Part shown: piece after piece, positions 25,328-33,788 of the stretch
Layout of the letters: the number at the start of each line of letters is the position of its first letter
How positions within the stretch are numbered: position 1 is the stretch's first letter
Assembly (NCBI GenBank): GCA_045133795.1
Contig: JBGUUT010000120.1
Location: forward strand, 1-50,860
Origin: RGIG8597 sp045133795
GTDB taxonomy: Bacteria > Spirochaetota > GWE2-31-10
Reading direction: 5' to 3'
Length of the DNA: 50,860 bases
Made by a program: the position numbers and the translations under genes
Notes under the pieces: model-generated
Seen by the model: the letters and a program-made list of their open reading frames with translations, nothing else
What the model was told of the DNA's origin: nothing
The model's database searches: none

Positions 25328-25388
25328 TTGACATCGAGAATAGTAAGAGTTATTCTCGAAATCAACGAGAATGATTTGCTTTTTCTCG
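25328..25388 (+). promoter_or_regulatory. Sigma70 promoter with inverted-repeat operators
   Basis: A perfect -35 TTGACA (25328-25333) is separated by exactly 17 nt from -10 TATTCT (25351-25356). Inside lies the inverted repeat CGAGAATA (25335-25342) / TATTCTCG (25351-25358) with an 8-nt spacer. A second inverted repeat follows: CGAGAA (25366-25371) / TTCTCG (25383-25388). A regulator bound here would block RNA polymerase. The likely ligand is the divergent XRE protein. Confidence 0.75.
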
Positions 25389-25411
25389 ATAAAAAATTAA
25401 GGAGTTTAAAT

Positions 25412-26533
25412 ATGAGAAAACAATTATGGATGCTAATTGTATTAGCACTGGCTTTATTAATCAGTTGTACTGAAGCCACAGAAGATTCTGATAACAGCAA
25501 TAATGAAAACAATCAATCTACAGAATCTTCAACATCTTACACTGTACATTTTTGTACAAACAGTATTGCAGATTGGGGCAGTGTTTATGTGTATGCTTGG
25601 AGTGGCTCGAGCTCAAATGCAAAATGGCCTGGAGAGTTAATGACAAAAGAAAGTAGTGGCTGGTACGGTGCAACAGTTAATTATTCCAATGTCATTTTCA
25701 ATGACGGAAGCAGTAATCAAACTGGAGATTTGACAGCTCAAGATGGTTATTTTTTACCTGAATCAAAAAGTGCCGGTAAAGTCAGTGGAACTTGGTATAC
25801 TTCAAAACCTTCTAATACAACTGTCGGCGGCGGAAGTAATAACGATAAAGAGGAAGAACCGGAACCTGATTATCCGGATGAACCAGAACCGGACTACCCT
25901 GACGAACCGGCATATCTTTCCGCACCTACTCTAACTTCAGCTTCATATAGCGAAACAACAGGAAAAATAAGTTTATCATGGTCTAGTGTAAGTAATTGTG
26001 AATATTATGAAATATATTACAGTACAACAGGAACTAGCAAAACATACTTAGATTATGAGACATCAACTTCTGCAACAATTTCAAAACCAAAAGATGATGT
26101 AACTTATTATTTTTGGATAAAAGCAGTTAATTCATCTACAAGTAGTGATTATAGTAATTATAAAACAGTTTATGTTCCCGCTTCATGGACACCGCCGACT
26201 GTATATAATGAAATCGAAGGAACCGGAACGAGTAATGCAATTTATGCAAATGTAACGGCAGGAGAGACTTATTGGTTTAGATTTTATGCATCTCAACCAA
26301 GTAACCCATATACATATACAATAAGCTTTTTTGATATGGATAGTGGCGATGACGCATTCACAAGTGATGTTGTCGGAGATTTTTATAATCAGACAGGAAA
26401 TGTATTTAGGAGTTCTGTTGATAACGGAACTTTTGGACCTTCTTGTTTATATCTTTCGAGCCAATACATTTACGTAAAAATTCAATGTGTATCTTCTGGT
26501 ACATTTGCAATATATGCAGATAAAAGTCGATAA
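25412..26533 (+). CDS. Lipoprotein with CBM26-like starch-binding and FnIII domains
   Basis: A 373-aa lipoprotein, with lipobox LLISC (Cys near residue 19). Residues about 45-125 resemble starch-binding module CBM26: WGSVYVYAWSGSSSNAKWPG, then MTKESSGWYGATV and VIFNDGSSNQTGDLT. An acidic linker (repeats of EPDYPDEP, about 148-168) leads to an FnIII domain (about 170-255) and a beta-rich C-terminal domain (about 260-373). Starch or alpha-glucan capture on the cell surface is inferred. The start at 25412 has AAGGAG at 25398-25403, and an upstream TTG in frame would begin inside the -35. Expression is probably controlled by the operators upstream. Confidence 0.78.
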   Translation: MRKQLWMLIVLALALLISCTEATEDSDNSNNENNQSTESSTSYTVHFCTNSIADWGSVYVYAWSGSSSNAKWPGELMTKESSGWYGATVNYSNVIFNDGSSNQTGDLTAQDGYFLPESKSAGKVSGTWYTSKPSNTTVGGGSNNDKEEEPEPDYPDEPEPDYPDEPAYLSAPTLTSASYSETTGKISLSWSSVSNCEYYEIYYSTTGTSKTYLDYETSTSATISKPKDDVTYYFWIKAVNSSTSSDYSNYKTVYVPASWTPPTVYNEIEGTGTSNAIYANVTAGETYWFRFYASQPSNPYTYTISFFDMDSGDDAFTSDVVGDFYNQTGNVFRSSVDNGTFGPSCLYLSSQYIYVKIQCVSSGTFAIYADKSR

Positions 26534-26555
26534 TAAAAACAAAAGCTAAAAAACA

Positions 26556-26602
26556 AAAAAATCCCACTTCAGCTTACATTTTGTGCTGAGTGGGATTTTT
26601 TT
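26556..26602. terminator. Bidirectional terminator
   Basis: AAAAATCCCACT (26556-26567) pairs with AGTGGGATTTTT (26589-26600), with an inner AGC/GCT pair. A-run on one side and T-run on the other make it functional in both directions. It separates the convergent starch-binding lipoprotein and mnmA genes. Confidence 0.85.
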
Positions 26603-26617
26603 ATATATATTCAAGTG

Positions 26618-27691
26618 TTAGTTTTTTTCAGGGATTGTAATTATTCCGCCGCCTAATAATAAGTCGCCGTCATAAACAACAGCTGATTGTCCGGCAGCTG
26701 CAGCAGAAACGCCGTCCGGGAATTCCAACTCAAATAAATCTTTATCGAGAGGTTTTAAAATCGCAGGAACCGGTTTTGAGGCAGAACGAACTTTTACCGC
26801 AACATTTAAAGAAGTTTCCGGTGCATTGACAGATACCCAATTACATGAATGGATTCTGATTTTATTTCGGATTGTATCGTTTGCACTTCCGACAATTACT
26901 TCATTGCGACAGGCGTTCAGCTCTACAACATACAATGGGCTGCCGGCTCCGATACCGAGTCCGCGTCGTTGTCCGATAGTGTAATGCCAGAAGCCTTTGT
27001 GCTTACCGAGAATTTTTCCGGATAAATCTATTATATTTCCTTCTCTGTCCGGTGTTTCTAATAATTCATTGTGGTCGCCGCTGTAGAAATCTTGACTGTC
27101 AGGTTTGTCACTGACAGCTAATTGGGCTTTTCGAGCATAATCTCGCACTTCTGCTTTTGTAAGATTACCTAAAGGTAACATTAATGTTGCAAGTTGCTGT
27201 TGATTGAGCCTGTATAAGAAATAGGATTGGTCTTTGGTTTTATCAGCGGCAACGGATAAAAGATATCGTCCGGCTTCATTTTGTTCTATTCGTGCATAAT
27301 GTCCGGTAGCAAATTTTTCAAATTCCAAACCGGCTTTTCTTGCTAGATTAGGTAAAACTCCGAATTTCATAAAACTATTACAACGAACGCACGGGTTAGG
27401 CGTATTTCCGGCAAGATATTCTTGGCGGAAGTTTTCAATTACAACTTTTTCGTATTCGTCGGAACAGTCAAAATCGTAATGTGTAATTCCGATAGATTCA
27501 CAAAGTTGTTTGGTTTTGGCTACATCGTCATTTTCTCTAGGACTTAAGCAGGCATCTTTTGTTCCGCCTTTATATCTGCCGTCTTTCCAAATTTTCATAG
27601 TAATTCCGGTAACATCATGTCCGGCTTCTTTCAACAACATTGCAGTAACAGTAGAATCTACGCCTCCGGATAAACCAACTACGACTTTCAT
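26618..27691 (-). CDS. mnmA: tRNA 2-thiouridine(34) synthase MnmA
   Basis: ATP-dependent thiolase that forms s2U34 in tRNAs for Lys, Glu and Gln. The protein has 357 aa. PP-loop GLSGGVDSTVTA is at 6-17. The first catalytic loop is NPCVRCNSFMKF with C101 and C104, i.e. a CxxC form instead of the E. coli DxxC. The later loop reads KPDSQDFYSG, where many MnmAs carry a catalytic Cys (GICF); here Tyr203 takes that place. The C-terminal region (about 215-357) has the usual beta-barrel domains (HYTIGQRRGLGIG). The CxxC form is typical of Fe-S-cluster-dependent homologues. Confidence 0.92.
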   Translation of the reverse strand: MKVVVGLSGGVDSTVTAMLLKEAGHDVTGITMKIWKDGRYKGGTKDACLSPRENDDVAKTKQLCESIGITHYDFDCSDEYEKVVIENFRQEYLAGNTPNPCVRCNSFMKFGVLPNLARKAGLEFEKFATGHYARIEQNEAGRYLLSVAADKTKDQSYFLYRLNQQQLATLMLPLGNLTKAEVRDYARKAQLAVSDKPDSQDFYSGDHNELLETPDREGNIIDLSGKILGKHKGFWHYTIGQRRGLGIGAGSPLYVVELNACRNEVIVGSANDTIRNKIRIHSCNWVSVNAPETSLNVAVKVRSASKPVPAILKPLDKDLFELEFPDGVSAAAAGQSAVVYDGDLLLGGGIITIPEKN

Positions 27692-27737
27692 TTTTTAGCT
27701 CCTTAAAAAAAATCAGCAATATATAACACTATTAATT

Positions 27738-28982
27738 CTATCTTGCATATAGTTTTGCCAGTTCAATCAATGTTTTACAAGATAATTCCAATTGATTTAA
27801 AGATAGCCATTCTTGACGAGAATGAAAATTGTGACCGCCGGTAAAAATGTTTGGCGTAGGAATTCCCAATTCTGTTAATCGAGAACCGTCTGTTCCTCCT
27901 CGAATCGGAGACAATTCGGAATTACCGCCGGCGTTTTTTACGGCTTGTTTTAAATTTTCTAAGACTTCGGGGAATCGGTCAATTTCTTCTTTCATATTAG
28001 AATACTGTTTGCGAATATTTAAAATTACTTTTCCGCCGGGGAATTGCGATTCAATACATTGAGCGAAAGTTTTTAATGCAGCAATTCGACGTTCAATTTC
28101 GGCGGTCGAAAAATCACGAAGTATTATATCGATATGAGCAGCTTCTACATTTCCGGTGATATTTGTTGCACAATAATACCCGTCATAACCGTCGGTAGCT
28201 TCCGGGCTTTCATTGCGTGGTAAAAGTTGAATAAAATTTGAAGCCATTATTACGGCATTTTGCATTTTTCCTTTGGCGTAACCGAAATGCATTGCAATTC
28301 CGATGAAATCAACAGAAACACTGTATGCGTTGAAACATTCAGCTTCGATTTCGGAGGAATCTCCGCCGTCTACGGTATATCCGATTTTTGATTTTATTTT
28401 GTCCAGAGGTACTTTATCCATTCCGTGTCCGGTTTCCTCGTCCGGGGTGAAAAGGAGCTCCAGTTTGCAGTGCGGGATTTCCGGATGAGCGAGTAAATAT
28501 TCTGTTGCTGTCATAATTGCGGAGATTCCGGCTTTGTCATCGGCTCCCAGAAGTGTAGAACCGTCAGAAGTGATAATAGTGTCTGATGTATTTGCACATG
28601 CTGCCAGTTGCGGATTATTTTCCGGATTTAAAACAATCTCGTTTTTTAAATAAATAGGTGTACCGCTATAATTTTCGTGGAGTTGCACGGTAACATTTTC
28701 ACCGCTGACATCTTCACTTGTATCTAAATGAGCACAAAGCAGAATTGAGTCGTTACCGGATGTAGCGGGAATTGAAGCCGTAACGTAACCGTCGGCTGAG
28801 ATTTCAGCATTATCGATTCCCATAGTTTTTAATTCATCCACAAGTACTTTTGCAAGGTTTAGTTGGCGTGGAGTTGAAGGAAGAATCCCGTTGTCGGCGG
28901 CGGAGCTGTCACTTGTAGTCCAGATTTCGGCATAACGGCAAAATCGCTCTTTTAATTTATGGCGTAATAAATCAGTGTTCAT
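27738..28982 (-). CDS. pepT: Peptidase T (tripeptide aminopeptidase)
   Basis: Zinc-dependent M20B aminopeptidase releasing the N-terminal residue of tripeptides, 414 aa. LLCAHLDTSEDVSG carries the first metal-binding His-x-Asp. GADDKAGISAIMTA carries the bridging Asp. LLFTPDEETGHGMDKV gives the catalytic Glu pair. C-terminal IRGGTDGSRL and the HNFHSRQEW His complete the site. The start at 28982 is supported by an AAGGA ribosome-binding site and by the family start (MNTDLLRHKLKERF); a longer upstream extension would include the preceding terminator. It is cytoplasmic. Confidence 0.93.
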   Translation of the reverse strand: MNTDLLRHKLKERFCRYAEIWTTSDSSAADNGILPSTPRQLNLAKVLVDELKTMGIDNAEISADGYVTASIPATSGNDSILLCAHLDTSEDVSGENVTVQLHENYSGTPIYLKNEIVLNPENNPQLAACANTSDTIITSDGSTLLGADDKAGISAIMTATEYLLAHPEIPHCKLELLFTPDEETGHGMDKVPLDKIKSKIGYTVDGGDSSEIEAECFNAYSVSVDFIGIAMHFGYAKGKMQNAVIMASNFIQLLPRNESPEATDGYDGYYCATNITGNVEAAHIDIILRDFSTAEIERRIAALKTFAQCIESQFPGGKVILNIRKQYSNMKEEIDRFPEVLENLKQAVKNAGGNSELSPIRGGTDGSRLTELGIPTPNIFTGGHNFHSRQEWLSLNQLELSCKTLIELAKLYAR

Positions 28983-29003
28983 ATTTAATTCCTTAATATA
29001 AAA

Positions 29004-29035
29004 ATAAAAAAGACGAAGCAAAAAAGGCTTCGTCT
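29004..29035 (-). terminator. Rho-independent terminator between the SBP-like gene and pepT
   Basis: On the minus strand AGACGAAGC (29035-29027) pairs with GCTTCGTCT (29019-29011), with a 7-nt loop, followed by a U-run (A-run at 29004-29010). It lies 30 nt after the stop of the solute-binding-like gene. Confidence 0.8.
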
Positions 29036-29064
29036 GAAAATACATAAAATAATCAGGATGTAAA

Positions 29065-29895
29065 TTATTTTTCTTTAGGAAGAACTTCTTCCGGTACATC
29101 CAAATGCAATTCAACACGGTTTAATATATTTAATCCGTTTTCAGTACTGAAAATTTCAGGATAAAACTCTTCTAACATTTTATCCATTAAACCGGATTTT
29201 TTTGCTTCGATGATTGCGGCTTCTACAATTTCTTTTTTATCTACGGCTTTAGGTGAGAAAAAGAATTTAAAATCCATATCATAAACAAAAAGTAAATGTG
29301 GCTCAATATCAAGTTGCGGATACAATTTTGATTCACTGATGATTTCCATTGCTCCTCGTGAAAAATAATCGATACCGCGACGTTGAGATTTTAACATATC
29401 AAATATCAAACGATAGTCGCCGCTTTTTTCGTAATATTTCAAATTATTTTGTTTCCAGATTTTGACATCGGTCCAGCCTTCACCGAAAGCACCGACTTTA
29501 TTCAAAGCTCTGAAATCTTCCAAACTTTTAATATCTTTATAAACATCGGCACGACCGGAAGGTATAAAAAGTACACGTTTTCCGATAAGACCGTTTGTAA
29601 GACCTACATTTGCAAAATTAGGAAATCTTTTTCGACGAGTTGCATTATCCATAAAAAAGTGAGCATCGATTTTTGATGAAAATAAATATTCGTCTACTCG
29701 CAAGAGCGGAATATCATTTTTGATATTTAATTTGACTTCATAACCGTAGTTCTCCAAGCTACGTTTAACCAGTTCAAAATAATATCGGTCTTTGCCGGAA
29801 ACTATGTCCACCATTGAAAGTTCAATTTGTTTTTCTTGACTGTGTAATGTAAAGAATGACATTACTAATGTTAATATAAATATAATTTTTCTCAT
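29065..29895 (-). CDS. Periplasmic solute-binding-like protein (amino-acid-type fold)
   Basis: A 276-aa exported protein, with signal peptide at about residues 1-19 (FILTLVMSFFTLHSQ). The mature part resembles the bacterial extracellular solute-binding family 3 fold. ELSMVDIVSGKDRYYFELVK starts the first lobe. GLIGKRVLFIPSGRADVYKD and FRALNKVGAFGEGWTDVK lie near the hinge. No ABC transporter permease or ATPase is adjacent, so a sensory or orphan role is possible. The start at 29895 places a normal signal peptide; an ATG 9 nt upstream is also in frame. Confidence 0.7.
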   Translation of the reverse strand: MRKIIFILTLVMSFFTLHSQEKQIELSMVDIVSGKDRYYFELVKRSLENYGYEVKLNIKNDIPLLRVDEYLFSSKIDAHFFMDNATRRKRFPNFANVGLTNGLIGKRVLFIPSGRADVYKDIKSLEDFRALNKVGAFGEGWTDVKIWKQNNLKYYEKSGDYRLIFDMLKSQRRGIDYFSRGAMEIISESKLYPQLDIEPHLLFVYDMDFKFFFSPKAVDKKEIVEAAIIEAKKSGLMDKMLEEFYPEIFSTENGLNILNRVELHLDVPEEVLPKEK

Positions 29896-29994
29896 GCATA
29901 TCATTATATTTATAAAAGGACAAAAAAGGTATTCGATTTTATAACTTTTTTTCTGTATTGACGTATTTGGTAAAAAAAGTTTATTTTGTGCCTC

Positions 29995-30618
29995 ATGAAC
30001 AAAATTGCATTATTTGATATTGATAAAACCCTTATTCCTTATGACAGTTTTTTAAAATGGATTAAATTGGTCTTAAATAAGAAAAAAATCGGTTGGCTGA
30101 AAGTTCCCGGTTTGGTACTTTTAGGGCTTACGACAATCGGAAATCCCAAGAAATTGACTCGTTATAAAGAAAAATGGCTTTCGCTTGCTGACGGCTTGAG
30201 TGAAGCGGAAGTTGCCGAGTTTTCCGGAAAATTTGTAGCAGAGCGTATTATCCCCGATTTGAAAGACGGTGTGGAAAATGTCGTACAAGAATATAAAAAA
30301 GCAGGCTATACGATAATATTTGCAACGGCTTCACCGGAAGTATATTTTCGTTATCTAGCAGAATATTTTGATGTCGATTATTTCTTTGGAACCAGAGCGG
30401 AGTTTTGCGACGGTAAATGGAAAATAGTAGGAGAAAATTGCAAAGGACAGGAAAAGATTCGTCGCATTTTGGAAAAACTGCCGGAAAATGAAATAGATAA
30501 AGAAGAATCTGTAGGTTTTTCCGACAGCATGAGCGATTATCCTTATGCCCAATTAGTTAAAAAATTTTACTTGGTTGACAAGAAACGGTGGAAAACGGTA
30601 AAAAGTTTTATACAATAA
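29995..30618 (+). CDS. HAD-superfamily phosphatase, subfamily IB
   Basis: A 207-aa HAD phosphatase of the phosphoserine-phosphatase-like IB group. Motif I is FDIDKTL, with nucleophile and acid/base Asp. Motif II is FATASPEVYF, then GQEKIRRIL supplies motif III Lys, and GFSDSMSDYP is motif IV. A helical cap (about 15-90) lies between motifs I and II. The substrate cannot be told. An in-frame TTG 9 nt upstream exists but ATG 29995 is the better start. A possible -35 TTGACG at 29958-29963 would place the transcription start close to the ATG. Confidence 0.88.
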   Translation: MNKIALFDIDKTLIPYDSFLKWIKLVLNKKKIGWLKVPGLVLLGLTTIGNPKKLTRYKEKWLSLADGLSEAEVAEFSGKFVAERIIPDLKDGVENVVQEYKKAGYTIIFATASPEVYFRYLAEYFDVDYFFGTRAEFCDGKWKIVGENCKGQEKIRRILEKLPENEIDKEESVGFSDSMSDYPYAQLVKKFYLVDKKRWKTVKSFIQ

Positions 30619-30637
30619 TTTTTATGGGAGGCTTTTT

Positions 30638-31042
30638 ATGGCTAAAACATCTTCTTTTTCGATTGTTCGCTTGATGACCGGAATATTTTTCTTAATGTTG
30701 GGAATCATAGGTTTGGGAATTATCAAAGGTGATTTGGGAATGTTTGAATTTAAGGCACCGAAAGATTTTGATTGGTTGCCGACTGTATTTGCTGTTGTAA
30801 ATATGGTTTGCGGAATCTTCTTGATTCTTTGGTGTTTCGGAATCATTCCGTCAAATATTTTGTCAATGGGAACTCTTGCAATCACAATTTGTTGGGCTGC
30901 TCAAATCGTTTTGACAAAAATCGTATGGGGAATGAAATTTAATAACGGCGTTACAATCAAAGGCGACATGTCAGAATGGCTTTTGGCACTTGTAGCAGAG
31001 CTTTTGGTTTTGGTGATTTTGTTACCTCAAAACAACAAATAA
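30638..31042 (+). CDS. Small integral membrane protein, 4 TM
   Basis: A 134-aa protein with four likely transmembrane helices: LMTGIFFLMLGIIGLGII (about 11-28), TVFAVVNMVCGIFLILWCFG (about 49-68), MGTLAITICWAAQIVLT (about 77-93) and LALVAELLVLVILLP (about 115-130). The function is not recognised. Its GGGAGG ribosome-binding site lies 8 nt upstream of the ATG. It starts 19 nt after the HAD gene, so the two probably share a transcript that ends at the following terminator. Confidence 0.75.
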   Translation: MAKTSSFSIVRLMTGIFFLMLGIIGLGIIKGDLGMFEFKAPKDFDWLPTVFAVVNMVCGIFLILWCFGIIPSNILSMGTLAITICWAAQIVLTKIVWGMKFNNGVTIKGDMSEWLLALVAELLVLVILLPQNNK

Positions 31043-31066
31043 GTTTTTTTATTATTCTTAATTAGG

Positions 31067-31112
31067 AAACTGAAGTTCTCTTTCTTTTTTAGAAAGGTCT
31101 TCAGTTTTTTTT
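31067..31112 (+). terminator. Rho-independent terminator after the small membrane protein gene
   Basis: AAACTGAAG (31067-31075) pairs with CTTCAGTTT (31099-31107), with an inner TTCT/AGAA pairing, and is followed by a T-run to 31112. Confidence 0.8.
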
Positions 31113-31188
31113 GTGAATAATTTTGACAAATCTACGCTGAAGTAAAACTATACCCTTTTTATGTTGTGAAATAGGAGAAGAATAAAAT

Positions 31189-32745
31189 ATGAAAAAAGAA
31201 AATAGAATCTTGATAAAAATCATGAAATGTTTGTGTTTGATTGCGGCATTTTGCCTTCTTATTGTTTTTGTTCCGGAGGTTAGAAATTTTATTATTTCAT
31301 TTGTTGAAAGAAAAATCAGTAGAGGACTAAATCATGCACATTGGAATAACACGTTGATAAGTCTCAATATCGCTTTTTATGGTTTTATATTGGCTTTTTA
31401 TTTTCTTATAAAACTGTGGGAAAACATTTTAAATGCAAAGACAGATGTTTTCACATATTTTTCAAATAAAATAAGTAAGATTTCAACTGAAGAATGGATG
31501 CATTATATTCCGTTGTTTTTCTTTACGCTCATTATTTGTGTGGTTCATTTTTGCCTTGTACAAGGCGGCGATGATGTAAATTATTTTAATTCAGCATTAG
31601 AAGGAAGGACATTTTTTGATTTCTTAAAAGACCGCTACAATACTTGGTCTTCTCGTTTGGTTATAGAAACAGTTCTTATTAATTGCTATTGGTTGAATTT
31701 TGGACTTTGGCGTTTTCTTGATGTTGTAGTTTTTGTCGTAATCGCAGAAAGCATTGTTTCAATTTGTTTGAATGATAAAAAATATGCAGCTATTGTTTAT
31801 GCGGTTATTTTATTTCTTACCCCTTACTTTTCTTTATGTACAGCAGGTTGGGGTGCGACTACCGTAAATTATTTATGGCCGGTTGCTGCTGCATTGCCGG
31901 CGTTTGTGGTTGAAAAGAAAATATTTGAAAGAAAAACTTTGTCAAAAACGAGTGTTATTCTTTCTCTTTTGCTTTTGATTTTTGCAACAAATCAAGAGCA
32001 AGTTGCAGTTTTAATATTTGGTTTGAATGTTTCATTTTTAATTTTTAGTTTGTTAAAAAATCGTCAATTTCAAAAGAATAACTTTTATTTTATTGCCGTT
32101 ATTTTTATTTGTATAGCTTCACTAATTTTTATTCTTTCTTGTCCCGGAAATAAAATCCGTTTTTCGAAAGAAATTACAACTTGGTTTCCGGAATATTTGA
32201 CTCTTTCAATTTTTGAAAAATGCCAAATTGGACTTCTTACAATTTTGAGTTATTATTTTTCATTAAAGGAAATGAATTTTATTATTGTTCCGCTTTGTAT
32301 AGTTTTAACGATTCTTTTTTATAAGAAAAGCAAGTCCAATTTTATTATGCAAATTATATTAAATCTTTTTATAGTATTTTGCTTCGCTTTGAATATCTTG
32401 AAAAAAGACTTCATTCTTTCAAACAATCAACTTGCAAAATTTTCGACACATTCATACGTTGCAATTTTGTTTGAATGTTTAGTTTTGACAGTAGTAGGAG
32501 TTTGTTTCTTATATCAAATTTATTCAGTAATGAAAAAAAAGAAAGAAGGTCTTTTTAATGTTTTTCTTGTCTGTGCCGGATATTGTTCTGCTCTTATAGT
32601 TGCTTTTTCTCCGACAGTTTATGCAAGTGGCAGTAGATGTTATTTATTTATGAGTTTCATAATATTCATAGTAACATTTAAGATTATTAATGATTATACA
32701 GATAAACCACATCGTTGTTTAGAAACGCCTTCTGAGTTTAATTAG
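31189..32745 (+). CDS. DUF6056-like polytopic membrane protein
   Basis: A 518-aa protein with around eleven hydrophobic segments. After the first helix pair comes QGGDDVNYFNSALEGRTFFD, then YNTWSSRLVIETVL and WRFLDVVVFVV. This arrangement of an acidic DD motif followed by a W-x-S-R element is typical of the DUF6056 family, which looks like GT-C-type glycosyltransferases. Transfer of a lipid-linked sugar at the membrane is inferred and not shown. The start has AGGAGAAG at 31172-31179, and a terminator closes the single-gene unit. Confidence 0.72.
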   Translation: MKKENRILIKIMKCLCLIAAFCLLIVFVPEVRNFIISFVERKISRGLNHAHWNNTLISLNIAFYGFILAFYFLIKLWENILNAKTDVFTYFSNKISKISTEEWMHYIPLFFFTLIICVVHFCLVQGGDDVNYFNSALEGRTFFDFLKDRYNTWSSRLVIETVLINCYWLNFGLWRFLDVVVFVVIAESIVSICLNDKKYAAIVYAVILFLTPYFSLCTAGWGATTVNYLWPVAAALPAFVVEKKIFERKTLSKTSVILSLLLLIFATNQEQVAVLIFGLNVSFLIFSLLKNRQFQKNNFYFIAVIFICIASLIFILSCPGNKIRFSKEITTWFPEYLTLSIFEKCQIGLLTILSYYFSLKEMNFIIVPLCIVLTILFYKKSKSNFIMQIILNLFIVFCFALNILKKDFILSNNQLAKFSTHSYVAILFECLVLTVVGVCFLYQIYSVMKKKKEGLFNVFLVCAGYCSALIVAFSPTVYASGSRCYLFMSFIIFIVTFKIINDYTDKPHRCLETPSEFN

Positions 32746-32755
32746 TATACAGAAC

Positions 32756-32793
32756 AAGCCGGTCATAAGGTAAATCCTCTTGCCGGCTTTTTT
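32756..32793 (+). terminator. Rho-independent terminator after the DUF6056-like gene
   Basis: AAGCCGG (32756-32762) pairs with CCGGCTT (32783-32789) and is followed by a T-run. It is symmetrical enough to help end the convergent lipoprotein gene as well. Confidence 0.75.
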
Positions 32794-32798
32794 CATTT

Positions 32799-33632
32799 TC
32801 ACAACAATTTAAGTTTTAACAGTTGCAAATTACAATTCTTGTCATTAGTGATAGTCCAGATAAATTCACCATCGTATGATACATTATAAGCATATATGGA
32901 ATTAAGATAATTCAAGTCTATTTCTTTTTCTATGATAGATACATCAGATAAATTGTGAATATAAATGTATGCAGGACAATCTCCGTTTATTTTTATTGTT
33001 GAAAAATATCGATATATAGAATTATTATAAAGTCTTAAATTATATGATTTATAACCGGAGATGCTTATTGATTCATTTGCAGAATAAGTACTGTTAGTCT
33101 CATCGTAAGTAAAAAATTGAAGTATGTTTCCTTTTTTATTTAAATAGAATCTGTCTGTTGCTCTATCTACACCAAAGTAAATGATATCATTGATATCTAA
33201 TCCGAACATTTCGACTGTATCGATTTCTTCTACAGTATTATCAGATAAATCAATAGCACAAAAAATTTTGCTTTCAGTCTCAGGAAATAATATTTTATTA
33301 TTATGTATTGTAAATTCGTAAACAGAAGAGTAAATCCTTTTCTTTCTTTCTAATTTCATAGTCAATTTATCAACTGTATAAATATAATAATTTTGTGATG
33401 GTGCAGAGCGTGCTATAAAATAAAACTTATTTTCATACTCATCAAAACAAATTGAAAAAGGTCTTTGTTTTTCTTGAAGTAAATTTGTAATGTAATACTG
33501 TTCTACAATGTCTGCACCGGCTTTTGAGGGATTGTATTCACAATGAGGGTCTCTGGCAAAATCTACTACTGGTTCACAAATATCACAACCGGACAAAAAC
33601 AGTAGAATTAAGAGGAGTAAGTAATGCTTCAT
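32799..33632 (-). CDS. Lipoprotein, paralogue A (beta-propeller-like)
   Basis: A 277-aa lipoprotein, MKHYLLLLILLFLSGC with lipobox LSGC. It is related to the protein at 35188-36111 along its length: same start (MKHYLLLLI), AGADI/AGANI early, repeated DLSDNTVEEIDTVEMFGLDI-type units and the end YDGEFIW...LQLLKLKLL. The repeated strand-turn pattern suggests a small beta-propeller (WD40-like) fold. Function is unknown. The ribosome-binding site AGGAGG lies a few nt upstream of the ATG, in a leader that the paralogue shares nearly base for base. Confidence 0.75.
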   Translation of the reverse strand: MKHYLLLLILLFLSGCDICEPVVDFARDPHCEYNPSKAGADIVEQYYITNLLQEKQRPFSICFDEYENKFYFIARSAPSQNYYIYTVDKLTMKLERKKRIYSSVYEFTIHNNKILFPETESKIFCAIDLSDNTVEEIDTVEMFGLDINDIIYFGVDRATDRFYLNKKGNILQFFTYDETNSTYSANESISISGYKSYNLRLYNNSIYRYFSTIKINGDCPAYIYIHNLSDVSIIEKEIDLNYLNSIYAYNVSYDGEFIWTITNDKNCNLQLLKLKLL

Positions 33633-33788
33633 TATTTTACCTCCTGATAAGTCATTTTACTTCAATCATATAGTAGTTTCAATATTACTCAAGATTTACA
33701 TTATTTTATGTAAAAAAAATATTTATGCGTTGTATTTAAATGTATGTTATATTTCAGGCACTTTAATTTTATATAAGCAGGACATTTT

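Noticed and set aside
25328..25411. N-terminal extension of the starch-binding lipoprotein
   Set aside because: It would start at the TTG of the -35 box and bury the signal peptide. ATG 25412 follows AAGGAG and starts the lipoprotein signal.
28983..29117. N-terminal extension of peptidase T
   Set aside because: It would read through the terminator hairpin and the end of the upstream gene. The usual family start lies at 28982.
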